The notes beneath the pieces are model-generated. The model was given only the letters and a program-made list of their open reading frames with translations. It made no database searches and was not told where the DNA came from. Position numbers and translations under genes: made by a program. From the IMG/VR virus record IMGVR_UViG_3300036945_000482, positions 1 through 47,892 of that record: a DNA stretch of 47,892 nucleotides. One strand, written 5' to 3'. Positions 40,584 to 47,886 of the stretch are shown here, in pieces. The DNA comes from a virus. The stretch's first letter is position 1. Each line of letters begins with the position of its first letter.

Positions 40584-40664
40584 GGGTTCTCCTAGTCATA
40601 CCCTCGGGTTGACATAGTCAAAAATCACCGATTCCAAAAATTAGGTTATCGGTATGGGTTGGGA

Positions 40665-40686
40665 GAGAAGTTCTGGAGAACTTCTC
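40665..40686. promoter_or_regulatory. Nine-pair inverted repeat with TGGA loop upstream of operon
   Basis: GAGAAGTTC-TGGA-GAACTTCTC. It lies in the 120-base gap ahead of the gene at 40583. It could be a promoter hairpin variant (GGA within a four-base loop), an operator or a terminator of the gene ending at 40705. A second smaller palindrome, TTGACATAGTCAA, is at 40609-40621. Confidence 0.45.
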
Positions 40687-40704
40687 AGGACTTCTGTTGG
40701 GGGA

Positions 40705-40896
40705 CTAGAAGTACCCCAGGATGCTGCCCAGGGGAGCAACAAAGACGCCGATACAGCGGAGGATGAACATCCCGGTGATCGGATCGTTGACCATCTCCAC
40801 GATGTCAAAGATGTTCATGACCCATCCGAGGATGGCCAGGAACCAGACGGACAGGATGAAGATGGCTCCTGCGGAAAGGTCGGTGTGGTGGCGCAT
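40705..40896 (-). CDS. Small membrane protein (63 aa)
   Basis: Two hydrophobic helices, AIFILSVWFLAILGWVMNIF and FILRCIGVFVAPLGSILGYF, are joined by a short acidic loop. GAGGCTGAAAC precedes the ATG, and the gene starts three bases after the preceding stop. Function unknown; similar two-helix proteins are common in phage early and middle regions. Confidence 0.6.
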   Translation of the reverse strand: MRHHTDLSAGAIFILSVWFLAILGWVMNIFDIVEMVNDPITGMFILRCIGVFVAPLGSILGYF

Positions 40897-40899
40897 GTT

Positions 40900-41181
40900 T
40901 CAGCCTCGTTGGTTGCGACGGTTGGCCTTCACATTCCGCTTCTTGCGGGCCATGCGTTGAACCTGCGCTTGGGTCCAGCCAGGGCCACTGGGGTAGCTGT
41001 TGACAGGAGCCGTGTTGCGACCGGTGCGGATGCTCTGAAGCAGCGATTGACGGTTGCGCGAGGAGCTCACAGACATGGTTGGTGCACCCATGCCCAAGCC
41101 TGCGGGGCTCAGAGATGCGCCAAGGCCCATGGTTGCTGCAGCTAGGAGACTGGCCAGGCTTGAGAAACGGGATGACTTCAT
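40900..41181 (-). CDS. Basic protein with signal-like N-terminus (93 aa)
   Basis: The N-terminus (MKSSRFSSLASLLAAATMGLG) could be a weak signal peptide. The remainder is Ser-rich and then strongly basic (QVQRMARKKRNVKANRRNQRG), suited to nucleic acid binding. There is no clear ribosome site. It is the first gene after the terminator at 41203, so its promoter must lie in the ~25 bases before it or transcription must read through. Confidence 0.5.
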   Translation of the reverse strand: MKSSRFSSLASLLAAATMGLGASLSPAGLGMGAPTMSVSSSRNRQSLLQSIRTGRNTAPVNSYPSGPGWTQAQVQRMARKKRNVKANRRNQRG

Positions 41182-41202
41182 GGTGTTTGGTGTGTGGGTA
41201 AG

Positions 41203-41245
41203 GGAAAAAAGAAAAGCCCAGACACCCTGGGTAGGGTGCTGGGCT
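41203..41245 (-). terminator. Strong terminator closing the early region unit
   Basis: Minus-strand stem AGCCCAG/CTGGGCT with inner ACCCT/GGGT pairing and the tail TTTTCTTTTTT. It ends transcripts coming from the hairpin promoter at 41742. Confidence 0.88.
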
Positions 41246-41741
41246 TGTTCAGTGCTGTTCCTCAGTCGAGGGCGTGGCGGGCTTATTTAGATGCGTTCGC
41301 TGCTTCTACATCCGTTGTTTAGAGCCAATGCGGGCTATGAAAGGAGGAGCTACTCGATGTCCAGCACTCAAGCTGGTTAGGGGTACTCACATGCACGTCG
41401 ATGAGACGTACTGTTTGGCTACGGGCACTATGCAACGGTGTGTCGTGCGGCCCAGTGTTAGGTGAAGCTCAAGAACCGGGGTTATCCATAGAGATCTATT
41501 GAGCTTTGCTGCGCTACGGCAGCGTCAGTTAACGCATGGTTCTCTCCTGATGATTGTCTGACAGAGCGACTGAGCGATCAGTCGATCCAATGGAAGCGAC
41601 TGAAGGCTATGACGAGGACACTGTAGTAAGCATCCCGAATGGCATTCAGCAGCTTCTTCATTGAATTGCTCTGTGGGTTGATGGAAAGAAGAATGGAGTA
41701 GGAGATCAGCCAGTTGGCTCATCCTCTTCCCCATTCACCCA
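41246..41741 (-). other. Promoter-to-terminator unit without a recognised gene
   Basis: About 500 bases lie between a GGA promoter hairpin and a strong terminator. I see no conserved protein. Candidates are a 65-residue frame (41525-41722) that starts right after GGAAGAGG, a 27-residue frame (41578-41661), and a two-codon frame ATG CGT TAA (41529-41537) behind an excellent AGGAG. Stem-loops are CGACTGA-TCGC-TCAGTCG (41568-41585), GCTGC/GCAGC and ACGTC/GACGT. It could encode an early small RNA, tiny peptides, or both. Confidence 0.4.
41578..41661 (-). CDS. Possible tiny peptide (27 aa)
   Basis: MKKLLNAIRDAYYSVLVIAF and a short end form an amphipathic to hydrophobic helix with third-position GC use like real genes here. 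Ribosome site is weak. It overlaps a longer, less protein-like frame. Low certainty. Confidence 0.3.
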   Translation of the reverse strand: MKKLLNAIRDAYYSVLVIAFSRFHWID

Positions 41742-41756
41742 GCGCACGGAGTGCGC
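41742..41756 (-). promoter_or_regulatory. GGA-loop hairpin promoter candidate after RNAPII gene
   Basis: Six-pair stem GCGCAC/GTGCGC with a GGA loop on the plus (template) strand, 10 bases past the RNAPII stop. It would drive the unit at 41246-41741 leftward. Confidence 0.6.
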
Positions 41757-41765
41757 CTGTTCTAC

Positions 41766-44155
41766 TCAACACAGTGCGTAGTTCGACTGACGAATCAGCT
41801 CAGGCAGGTTGAAGTTCACCTTGTTGAAGGTACCAGGTGCACCCATGATCTGGCTGAGAAGGTCGTCGAGTACGTTGCTTTCTGCGATCTCAGCCATGAT
41901 CTCTCGGTACATCCAACGCACCTGGTTCAGGTTGTTGGGATGTGCCTTGAACTCATCATGGACAGTGATGAGCTCGAAGGGAAGGTGCTGCAGCATGCCG
42001 GTGAGAATCTGAGCCAGAGCCTGGAGATGCTCGGTGCTCAGGTGGGTGATCTCGTCCCTGTCTAGGTGCGGCAGGATGACGATGTCAGCCAGAGAGCTAC
42101 GCCTGTACTGCTCGATGTAGTACGCCACTTTGGGGCTGAGGGACAGCTCTTCAGGTTTCGTACCCAGGCTGCGCTCGATGAGCTCATCCTCGATGCAGTT
42201 GGCGATGTGCAGGGCAACGCCATGGTCGTAGTTCAGCCTGCGATGCATGCTCCTCAGTACCCACGCATCCATGCTGTGCGTCATGTTCATCTGTTAATGC
42301 TGGGCGTTACTCCAGCACCTTCTACTAGTCGTTTGTGCTTTCTCTCAGCAACGATGCGAGTCCATCGAGCTATGCGTGCATCTTTCATCATCTGAACCGC
42401 TTTTACTGGTTCACTGGCAGTGTCTTTGGTAAGGCACATCCAACCCGTTCTCGATGACTCAGATGGTGTGTTGTTTTTCAGCGTGCGTTGGGCTTGGCTT
42501 CGTAGCGTGTTGTACGGGATTCCGTGGGTGTCTGCTGCGACCTTGATACAGGGGTAACAATAAACAACCTCAGGGAAATCAACATGGACCAAGTAGATCT
42601 CCTTGGCCTTCGGGCTGTCACCTCCAGAGATCTTCTCCGTGATAGCCTTTCTGTGCGCCTCTGAGATTGTTTTTCCACGGTGGTAGCTACCAATGTTGTC
42701 TCGCTCTGCCTGGCTGTAGCGACCGGTTGTCCCCTTGAATTTATTGGGGAACACTTTGGTTAGCCTGGCTTTTTGAACACTTAGTCCGCGCTTTTTACGA
42801 ACCTCTGGCGAATCAACCCTGCCTGTGGTGTCAGGAGGTAGCCCTCCACCAGCAGCAAGATTCCATCCGATCCTAGGCAGTGGGCGGTAATGTTGCTCGA
42901 GCGTGTAGGCAGTCTCTGCATCTGTTGTAGTGCAGAGAATGTCTTGAATGATGGCTCCCACACCGTACTTCTTGAACGCTTGGTGAAGCACTTTGCTTCC
43001 ACCGGTACTACCGTTGATGTGGCAGCGTTTGCGCACATCATTTTGACAAGTTACGCCTACGTACCCCTGTGAAAGGGGGTCGGTGTGCTCTGCCAAGTGA
43101 TACCAGTAAACCAAGTACTCACGCATCTGAATTCCTATCTAGTGAACGCACACTATTGACGCATTAATTGTCTCACGACTAGTAAAAGTTCTCCGATTTT
43201 CATCGGAGTGTCGGACTATATCTTCACCCTATTTCTAGGGGCAGGGCACTTCGGACGGTACTTACCTGTCCTACGGGATTCATAAACTCAGTGAGTTTGT
43301 ATTCCCTAGTCTCTGAACCTTCCTAGGAATCGCTTCCTAGGCTTGGCTGCTGATTAGCATGGGCTTTCGCCGTTAGCCTCCCAGACAATTCACCCTGTAC
43401 ATGGCTCCACATTGCTGTGGGCCTAGCCAATCTCATTTAGCTACATTGCTGAGGCCAGACTTGGCACCTTCGTTCTCGTAGAACTCGTAGGTGAAGCTCG
43501 AATGATCGAGCTCGTCCACCTCGATGCGGGCAGTCTTCTTCTTCATGACCTTGACTCGTGCATCGAAGCCATCAGGCAGCTTCCACGAGTGGGACAAGGC
43601 ATAGGGGTTCCACGAGGCCAGGAGATCCTGGAGCAGTTCCCATGCACCGGGTGCCACGGTGTGAGCAGCCTCGTAGAAGGCATTCAGCTCCGGTGTGTTC
43701 TCACCGAAGATGTTCTTGGGAGACTTCTTCGAGCCGTAAAAACTGTGCATTGTTGCGTCCTTCGCATTGCTGCGAGAGATGTCGACGGCACTGCCCAGGA
43801 TGCCTTCCATGGTCTTGGTGACCTTGGTATAGGCGTCTGCACGCTCATCAGGGTTCACCATGCCAGTGGCTTCAGCACCAGACACGCAGCCTGTGAGGGC
43901 TGACATGATCTGGATGCCAGAGCAGCAGGCATCGAGTCCCACCAGGTGACCGGTAGGGATGCCTTGCTGAGCCTTGCGGATGGCCATGACAGCCTTCGCA
44001 TACAAGGGCTTGGTCTCGGCTTGATCAGCCAGTTGTTCCAGATTGTTGAGGTTGTTGGTAGCCCACTTGATGCGATCTTCGAACGTCATCTTGTCGTGAC
44101 CATACTGGTTGGCTACATCGATGAGCAGGTATTCCCAGCCTGAGTATTTCTTCAC
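41766..44155 (-). CDS. RNA polymerase II large subunit (N4 gp16-like), interrupted by a group I intron
   Basis: Exon 1 is 44155-43439 and exon 2 is 42287-41766, giving 412 residues, the size of N4 gp16. T7-type motifs are complete across the exons: motif A LVGLDACCSG with Asp75, motif B ATMHSFYGSKKSP with the upstream Arg and Lys, then across the splice junction NVA-NMTHSMDA (T7 PNFVHSQDG), and motif C ITVHDEFKAHP. The other subunit is encoded next door. RNAPII transcribes N4 middle genes. The start is GTG after AAGGAACC. Without splicing, exon 1 ends after Ala-Lys at a TGA and the enzyme lacks motif C. Confidence 0.88.
42287..43126 (-). CDS. GIY-YIG homing endonuclease in the intron (279 aa)
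   Basis: The catalytic domain has VYWYHLAEH in place of GIY, GYVGVT for YIG, Arg in DVRKRCH, Glu in TLEQHYRPL and Asn in IGWNLAAGGG. The middle carries HRGKTISEAHRKAI, similar to NUMOD3, and the C-terminus GIPYNTLRSQAQRTL, a helix-turn-helix (NUMOD1-like). It should cut intron-less copies of the polymerase gene. AGGAATTCAG precedes the ATG. Its TGA stop overlaps the 3' splice site by one base, so the ORF spans the intron to its very end. Confidence 0.85.
   Translation of the reverse strand: MREYLVYWYHLAEHTDPLSQGYVGVTCQNDVRKRCHINGSTGGSKVLHQAFKKYGVGAIIQDILCTTTDAETAYTLEQHYRPLPRIGWNLAAGGGLPPDTTGRVDSPEVRKKRGLSVQKARLTKVFPNKFKGTTGRYSQAERDNIGSYHRGKTISEAHRKAITEKISGGDSPKAKEIYLVHVDFPEVVYCYPCIKVAADTHGIPYNTLRSQAQRTLKNNTPSESSRTGWMCLTKDTASEPVKAVQMMKDARIARWTRIVAERKHKRLVEGAGVTPSINR
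42288..43438 (-). mobile_element. Group I intron (1151 nt) with homing endonuclease gene
   Basis: The core is recognisable on the minus strand: AATCAGCAGCCAAGCC, GGTTCAGAGACTAG and AAGATATAGTCC, the conserved pieces around P4-P7 as in T4 td-type introns. P1 can be drawn at the 5' site: exon TAGCT pairs with intron GGCTA, giving the required U-G pair at the splice point. I place the 3' end after G42288, so that GCT joins AAC in frame. The alternative G42291 also keeps frame but adds a Met. The endonuclease ORF sits 3' of P7. Confidence 0.88.
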
Positions 44156-44168
44156 GTTGGTTCCTTAG

Positions 44169-45080
44169 TTAGATTGTTGGTACACCTTCCACCAGCTCTT
44201 CTTTGGCCAGCTCGAGCTGTGCTTTCTTGAAGGCTGCGCCTTGAGGATTCATGTGGTATCCACAGGCGTACATCCGGCCTCGCTTGTCCACCTTGTTGGT
44301 GAAGTAGATGCGATTGCCTGAGGTAGCCATCAGCTTGTAGAAGAAGTAGCTCTGCTTCTTGAAGTGAAGCCAGTGGTCTGCCTTCTCTTGGGTGTCCACT
44401 TCGAAGGTGGGTTCCTCTTCCACTGTGGACAGGAAGTCCGTAGCGAGCTTGAGCTGCACCCTGTTCACGGTGTTGAGAACATCTAGGCAGATGTCCCCAT
44501 CGTGGTGGTTACCTGAGCCCAGGATCAACGAATCGTTGTGGGTGAGGTAGCCACTGCTGTGGTTGTGGGTGAGCTTGAGAGGCTCACACAGCATGGGAGG
44601 CAGGTACTGGCTGTGCTCGATGAAGTGGGTGAGTTCTTCATCGAGTGGGATGCGTGACACCACCATCAAGGAGCTTTGACGCTTCTCTTTGAGGATGTCG
44701 TAGGCATCGGTCTCACACAGTACTGCGATGAGCTCGCCCACTGTGGTGATGGCTTCGACCCGGTCATTGAAGCCCAGTCGATCGCTCATCTGTGCTGACA
44801 CCGAGGTGAACAGCTCAGGCCTGAGCAGGTAGGCCACACCCACGAAGATGTCCATGACCAGGGCTTCAACATCCAGGGTCTGGAGTTGGGCCAGGCGCTT
44901 CATCTTGGATGCGTAGTAGCTTCCCGTGAGGTAGGCCTTGACCAGCTCAGCACCTTGGCTCAGCCTCTGCACCATGATCGGGTTGGCTTGGATAGCCTCC
45001 CTGATCTTGGTGTCGATGTGCTTGCGGTTGTACTGGCCCTCGATGTTCTCTTGGGCCACTACGTCGAGCATGGTTTCCAT
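44169..45080 (-). CDS. RNA polymerase II small subunit (N4 gp15-like, 303 aa)
   Basis: The C-terminal part NRIYFTNKVDKRGRMYACGY then HMNPQGAAFKKAQLELA aligns with the T7 RNA polymerase segment around DWRGRVYA and NPQG, i.e. just before palm motif A. The protein ends at a point where T7 polymerase continues into the part encoded by the neighbouring gene, so the two are natural halves of one polymerase, as N4 gp15 and gp16. It lacks a T7-like promoter-recognition domain of full size. AAGGAGATCTGC precedes the ATG. Confidence 0.87.
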   Translation of the reverse strand: METMLDVVAQENIEGQYNRKHIDTKIREAIQANPIMVQRLSQGAELVKAYLTGSYYASKMKRLAQLQTLDVEALVMDIFVGVAYLLRPELFTSVSAQMSDRLGFNDRVEAITTVGELIAVLCETDAYDILKEKRQSSLMVVSRIPLDEELTHFIEHSQYLPPMLCEPLKLTHNHSSGYLTHNDSLILGSGNHHDGDICLDVLNTVNRVQLKLATDFLSTVEEEPTFEVDTQEKADHWLHFKKQSYFFYKLMATSGNRIYFTNKVDKRGRMYACGYHMNPQGAAFKKAQLELAKEELVEGVPTI

Positions 45081-45100
45081 GCAGATCTCCTTGAGGTTGG

Positions 45101-45286
45101 TTACCTGACGGTGTGGCTGCAGCCTGGAGCTTGGTGTTCCACAGCATCTTCCAGCTGCTTCTCCACTTGCTTGTCAGTCAGTGGATAGCCCATGTTTGCA
45201 GCAGCATCTGAGATCAGATCGCAAGCGAGCTTCTTCAGAGCTTTGCATCGGGCCACCAACATGGCATGACCGTCTTCTTCATTCAT
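45101..45286 (-). CDS. Small early protein (61 aa)
   Basis: AAGGAG is eight bases before the ATG. Mostly helical (LVARCKALKKLACDLISDAA) and then TDKQVEKQLEDAV. It lies between the SLOG-like protein and RNAPII in one operon. No known family. Confidence 0.6.
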   Translation of the reverse strand: MNEEDGHAMLVARCKALKKLACDLISDAAANMGYPLTDKQVEKQLEDAVEHQAPGCSHTVR

Positions 45287-45308
45287 GAGGTTCTCCTTGA
45301 GGGGTCAG

Positions 45309-45674
45309 TCAGTACTTGACGATGTGCACAGGACGATTCATGTCCTGCATGGTTTTGATCATGTGAGCAGTGCCCTTGCTCTCACCATTCCAGAAGGCCA
45401 GGAGTCCATGACTGAACTCGGCCATCTGTTTGTTGCGTATGAAGCCTGCAGCTTTTCCATAGCCATCCCAGTCCGCAGGGAACTCGTACAGCTGCACTTC
45501 ATGCCGCTTAGCGAACTGCACTGCCAGTCGATCAGCACCAGGTGCCATGCCACTGACGATGCTAACTTGGTATTGTGCGTACGTGGTCATGGCCAGCTGG
45601 GTCACTGAGTCCAGCAGCAGGAGGTAGTCCTTGAAGTCGCGCCCACCTGCAACGATCAGTCTGAATTCAATCAT
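45309..45674 (-). CDS. SLOG/YspA-like nucleotide-binding protein (121 aa)
   Basis: RLIVAGGRDFKDYLLLLDSV and VSIVSGMAPGADRLAVQFAK are the two signature loops of the cpYpsA-related SLOG fold (formerly DUF2493), with ADWDGYGKAAGFIRNKQM and LLAFWNGESKGTAHMI completing it. These bind nucleotides or derivatives. In phages they have been proposed to sense or scavenge signalling nucleotides. Driven by the hairpin promoter at 45699. Confidence 0.8.
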   Translation of the reverse strand: MIEFRLIVAGGRDFKDYLLLLDSVTQLAMTTYAQYQVSIVSGMAPGADRLAVQFAKRHEVQLYEFPADWDGYGKAAGFIRNKQMAEFSHGLLAFWNGESKGTAHMIKTMQDMNRPVHIVKY

Positions 45675-45698
45675 CTGGTTCTCCAGTTACGGCAAACG

Positions 45699-45719
45699 CC
45701 ACACCATGGACGGAGTCCA
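45699..45719 (-). promoter_or_regulatory. Virion-RNAP type early promoter for the RNAPII operon
   Basis: Flank CCACACCA (45699-45706) followed by hairpin TGGAC-GGA-GTCCA on the plus (template) strand. Same flank and layout as 46196 and 47503. By the N4 geometry, +1 would fall within the flank. It drives leftward the SLOG gene, the 61-residue gene and both RNAPII genes, which are early genes in N4 too. Confidence 0.75.
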
Positions 45720-45810
45720 GGCTGACCTCTACTGATGGGATGAACTCGACTGTCTTGGCTGGGGTTTCCTCCTCGTCTGCTGAGAGGCAGGCAAGGAGAG
45801 TTGTGTGTGT

Positions 45811-45855
45811 ACAAAACGAAGCCCCACCACCACCCGTGAGGGCAGTGATGGGGCT
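45811..45855 (-). terminator. Terminator after the 94-residue early gene
   Basis: Minus-strand stem AGCCCCA/TGGGGCT with partly paired interior, followed by TCGTTTTG. It closes the single-gene unit that starts at the promoter at 46196. Confidence 0.7.
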
Positions 45856-45869
45856 AGGTAAGCCGAGGC

Positions 45870-46154
45870 TTAGAACGGCAGGACAGGCGCAGGCGTGTTC
45901 GGATCGTCAGCCAGGCGGAAGTCCATCGTCATGACGGCCAGCATCGCCTTCAGGGCCTCGGGATCCTTGCTGAAGCGTTCGATCATCGCGGCCTCGAACT
46001 TGTTGCCAGCCTTCAGCGGGATGGCCCCGATCTTGGTCTTCCCATCGGGCGTACCAGCCTTCGGGATGTACAGGTTGATGAAAGCCTGGGCCTTCCAGTT
46101 GCTGTCCTGGGCAACGGGAACCAGAGCGGGAGCAGAGCGTTGGTTGAAAGCCAT
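45870..46154 (-). CDS. Early protein, conserved in phages (94 aa)
   Basis: WKAQAFINLYIPKAG, KIGAIPLKAGNKFEAAMIERF and MTMDFRLAD give a compact domain I recognise as recurring in proteobacterial phages, function unknown. TTGGAG precedes the ATG. It is alone between promoter 46196 and terminator 45811, i.e. a dedicated early unit, which suggests high early expression. Confidence 0.7.
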   Translation of the reverse strand: MAFNQRSAPALVPVAQDSNWKAQAFINLYIPKAGTPDGKTKIGAIPLKAGNKFEAAMIERFSKDPEALKAMLAVMTMDFRLADDPNTPAPVLPF

Positions 46155-46195
46155 GGTGAATCTCCAAGTAAGTTGAAAGAGAAAGGCAGGATTTG

Positions 46196-46216
46196 CCACA
46201 CCATGCGCGGAGCGCA
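46196..46216 (-). promoter_or_regulatory. Virion-RNAP type early promoter
   Basis: Flank CCACACCA (46196-46203) and hairpin TGCGC-GGA-GCGCA. Stem bases differ from the other two members, but pairing, loop and flank are kept. It is 42 bases before the early gene at 46154. Confidence 0.75.
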
Positions 46217-46252
46217 CAGTGGTGAGAACTAATGAAGGACGTAGTGATGCCT

Positions 46253-46691
46253 AACCGAGTGATCGGTTGGTTTCTGTATCCGTGGGGAGTGGTGGCTCGG
46301 AAGCCACTGTTTGGGGTGTATATCTACACCGCTCAAAGTGACTGTATTAAAGCAGTAGTGGGTTACATGTACGTGACCTAGTACTGCCAAACAACTAGTT
46401 GTTCTTTGCTACAGATGACATCTTATCTGTGGTGAGTTGTTTTCTGTGTTGCATGTGATACCTCAGTAGTTCGCACATACGCCAGTAGTGCATATAGGGT
46501 GAAGTAGTAATGCCCTCCTCACCCATAAGTTGGATGAGAAGAGCATTTGTGAGAGGGGTGGTCAAGACCATGCCCAGATGGCCACGACCAGTCGGCCCAG
46601 GAATGACCTTGGTTGGTCAGCCAGTACACGCAAGCGTGTGAGGGTGGATGGCTCCATCCAGACCCTGTGCAGGGCCTTGGAGGAGCTGTGA
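46253..46691 (-). ncRNA. Gene-free hairpin array in the early region
   Basis: No gene found. Successive stem-loops: AACCGA/TCGGTT (46253-46268), GTGGCT/AGCCAC with CGGA loop (46292-46307), GGTGTA/TACACC (46315-46330), GCAGTA/TACTGC around GGTTAC/GTGACC (46352-46387), palindrome AACAACTAGTTGTT (46390-46403), ACAGAT/ATCTGT (46411-46430), TGGT/ACCA, TGACC/GGTCA, ACACG/CGTGT, TGGATG/CATCCA and CCCT/AGGG up to 46672. The largest, 46509-46547, has 16 pairs on the minus strand with three G-U pairs that would be mismatches on the plus strand, so a leftward RNA is the likely product. Confidence 0.5.
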
Positions 46692-46865
46692 TCAGCGAGC
46701 CCTGAGGTCGGGTGCATCAAGCATGCCCACGTAGGCGAATGGGTTCACGCTGAGCTCGAGATCCCGACGCATCAGGTAGTTGGTGAGGTGCTCGTCAGCG
46801 GATGCGCTGAGGTCGATGTCATGGTCGACATCGTCGTACGTGGTGTCGGATTGGCGGATGTGCAT
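46692..46865 (-). CDS. Small acidic early protein (57 aa)
   Basis: AGGAGCACACC precedes the ATG. The protein is rich in Asp (DTTYDDVDHDIDLSASADEH) and ends LDAPDLRAR. Acidic small early proteins of phages often act as inhibitors or DNA mimics, but nothing specific is visible. It is the last gene before the hairpin array. Confidence 0.55.
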   Translation of the reverse strand: MHIRQSDTTYDDVDHDIDLSASADEHLTNYLMRRDLELSVNPFAYVGMLDAPDLRAR

Positions 46866-46874
46866 GGTGTGCTC

Positions 46875-47093
46875 CTAGTTGGTGCGGAGTTCGGTGGCCA
46901 ACATGGACTCGTTGATCGAGTTGTTGAGGATCTGGTTGATCAGTGCGTAGCTCGAGGCACTGAGGACAGCAGCAGGGTTCAGGCTCTTGGCGTGCAAGTC
47001 GCAGTAGTCGCTGTAAGAGAAGTCCATGGAAGCAGCAGACATCTCGACGGTTGCCCAGATTGAGGGTTTGCGGGGAATCGAATGGAAGGCCAT
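46875..47093 (-). CDS. Small early protein (72 aa)
   Basis: CTAGGAGCCTCGC precedes the ATG. The second half is helical with Asn and Ser (SYALINQILNNSINESMLATEL). It lies in the early operon behind promoter 47503. Not recognised. Confidence 0.55.
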   Translation of the reverse strand: MAFHSIPRKPSIWATVEMSAASMDFSYSDYCDLHAKSLNPAAVLSASSYALINQILNNSINESMLATELRTN

Positions 47094-47102
47094 GCGAGGC
47101 TC

Positions 47103-47342
47103 CTAGTACTTGTTGAAAACGTCGTTGGTGATGTCGCATTCCTCTTCCCCGCACTCGATGTCATCGAGAGAAGGGAAGCGGTTGAACACGTAGAGGCACC
47201 AGAACAGGCTAGCTATGCAGAAGGCTGCGATAGCGGGATGCAGGCCGTAGCCTGTGGTGAACAGGTAGGTGAAGGCCAGGTAGCCCATGAACCCGGCGAG
47301 AGCCAGGGTGATGAGGGACAGGGTGAAGGCGATGAATCGCAT
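47103..47342 (-). CDS. Small early membrane protein (79 aa)
   Basis: I start at 47342, after ATAGGAGCACTC. Two membrane helices (MRFIAFTLSLITLALAGFMG and HPAIAAFCIASLFWCLYVF) are followed by an acidic tail with two Cys (ECGEEECD). First gene after promoter 47503. Function unknown; an inner membrane early protein could affect superinfection or cell physiology. Confidence 0.6.
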   Translation of the reverse strand: MRFIAFTLSLITLALAGFMGYLAFTYLFTTGYGLHPAIAAFCIASLFWCLYVFNRFPSLDDIECGEEECDITNDVFNKY

Positions 47343-47502
47343 GAGTGCTCCTATATCGGTTGAGTATCGGAATGGATGTGAGTATGGGAATGTGGAGGAA
47401 TATGGTGGAGAGTACTTCAGGAGTACTGAGTATCTCCCCAACTCTCTCCCACTCTCCATACCCTACGCTGAGTACTACTGAGCAGAACTCAGGTAACCAC
47501 AT
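47343..47502. repeat. AGTA(C/T)-rich region left of the early promoter
   Basis: GAGTAC, GAGTAT or AGTACT occurs repeatedly through 47362-47477, including GAGTACTTCAGGAGTACT (47409-47426), and again as GAGTAGAGCTACTC near 47560. No gene is visible between 47342 and 47653 apart from the promoter and terminator listed. TG-rich repeats lie at 47593-47612. Confidence 0.4.
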
Positions 47503-47523
47503 CCACACCATGACCGGAGGTCA
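47503..47523 (-). promoter_or_regulatory. Virion-RNAP type early promoter
   Basis: Flank CCACACCA (47503-47510) and hairpin TGACC-GGA-GGTCA. Third member of the class. It is about 160 bases upstream of the early gene at 47342 and drives three small early genes. Confidence 0.75.
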
Positions 47524-47621
47524 AGATGATGGAGTACAGATACTCAGGAGGACATGAGTAGAGCTACTCTGTCTACTCCACTGACTATCTCGGTGTGTGT
47601 ATGTGTATGTGTAGGAATTAA

Positions 47622-47641
47622 GCCTACCCCGAAGGGTAGGC
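47622..47641 (-). terminator. UUCG-loop terminator after the 65-residue early gene
   Basis: Minus strand GCCTACCC-TTCG-GGGTAGGC followed by TTAATTCC. Eight-pair stem with stable loop. Confidence 0.7.
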
Positions 47642-47653
47642 GTGGTATTGGTA

Positions 47654-47851
47654 TTACTGGGTGAGCAGCTCTTGCTTGCGCTTGTTGGCTGCGACGAGTT
47701 GATCGTGGATGGCCTGGTCCTTGTAGGTCTCGGATACCGATTCGGCTACCGATACGAGGTTGTCGATGGTCTGTGCTCCCTTGCTGAAGGCAGAGAAGAG
47801 AACAGTGAGGGCTGCGAAGAACTGCGTGAACGCTGCTGCGAACTGGGACAT
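47654..47851 (-). CDS. Small early protein (65 aa)
   Basis: AGGAGTATCACC precedes the ATG. N-terminal half is hydrophobic and Phe/Ala-rich (FAAAFTQFFAALTVLFSAF), the second half a charged helix (ETYKDQAIHDQLVAANKRKQE). It could be membrane-associated. It stands alone between a terminator and the window edge, where a promoter flank begins. Confidence 0.6.
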   Translation of the reverse strand: MSQFAAAFTQFFAALTVLFSAFSKGAQTIDNLVSVAESVSETYKDQAIHDQLVAANKRKQELLTQ

Positions 47852-47886
47852 GGTGATACTCCTGATCAGGGTAGTAAGGCGAAATT

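Noticed and set aside
41274-41465. Plus-strand frame of 63 codons in the early unit
   Set aside because: No ribosome site, no protein-like composition, and it is antisense to the promoter-terminator unit.
44156-44168. Frameshift between the two RNAPII genes
   Set aside because: N4 RNAPII is naturally two polypeptides (gp15 and gp16), and the second gene has its own AAGGAACC and GTG start.
46253-46691. CRISPR array
   Set aside because: The repeats are different inverted repeats with short loops, not identical direct repeats with spacers.
47593-47612. TG-rich stretch as a microsatellite or Z-DNA element
   Set aside because: Only about 20 bases and imperfect; too short to claim more than local composition.
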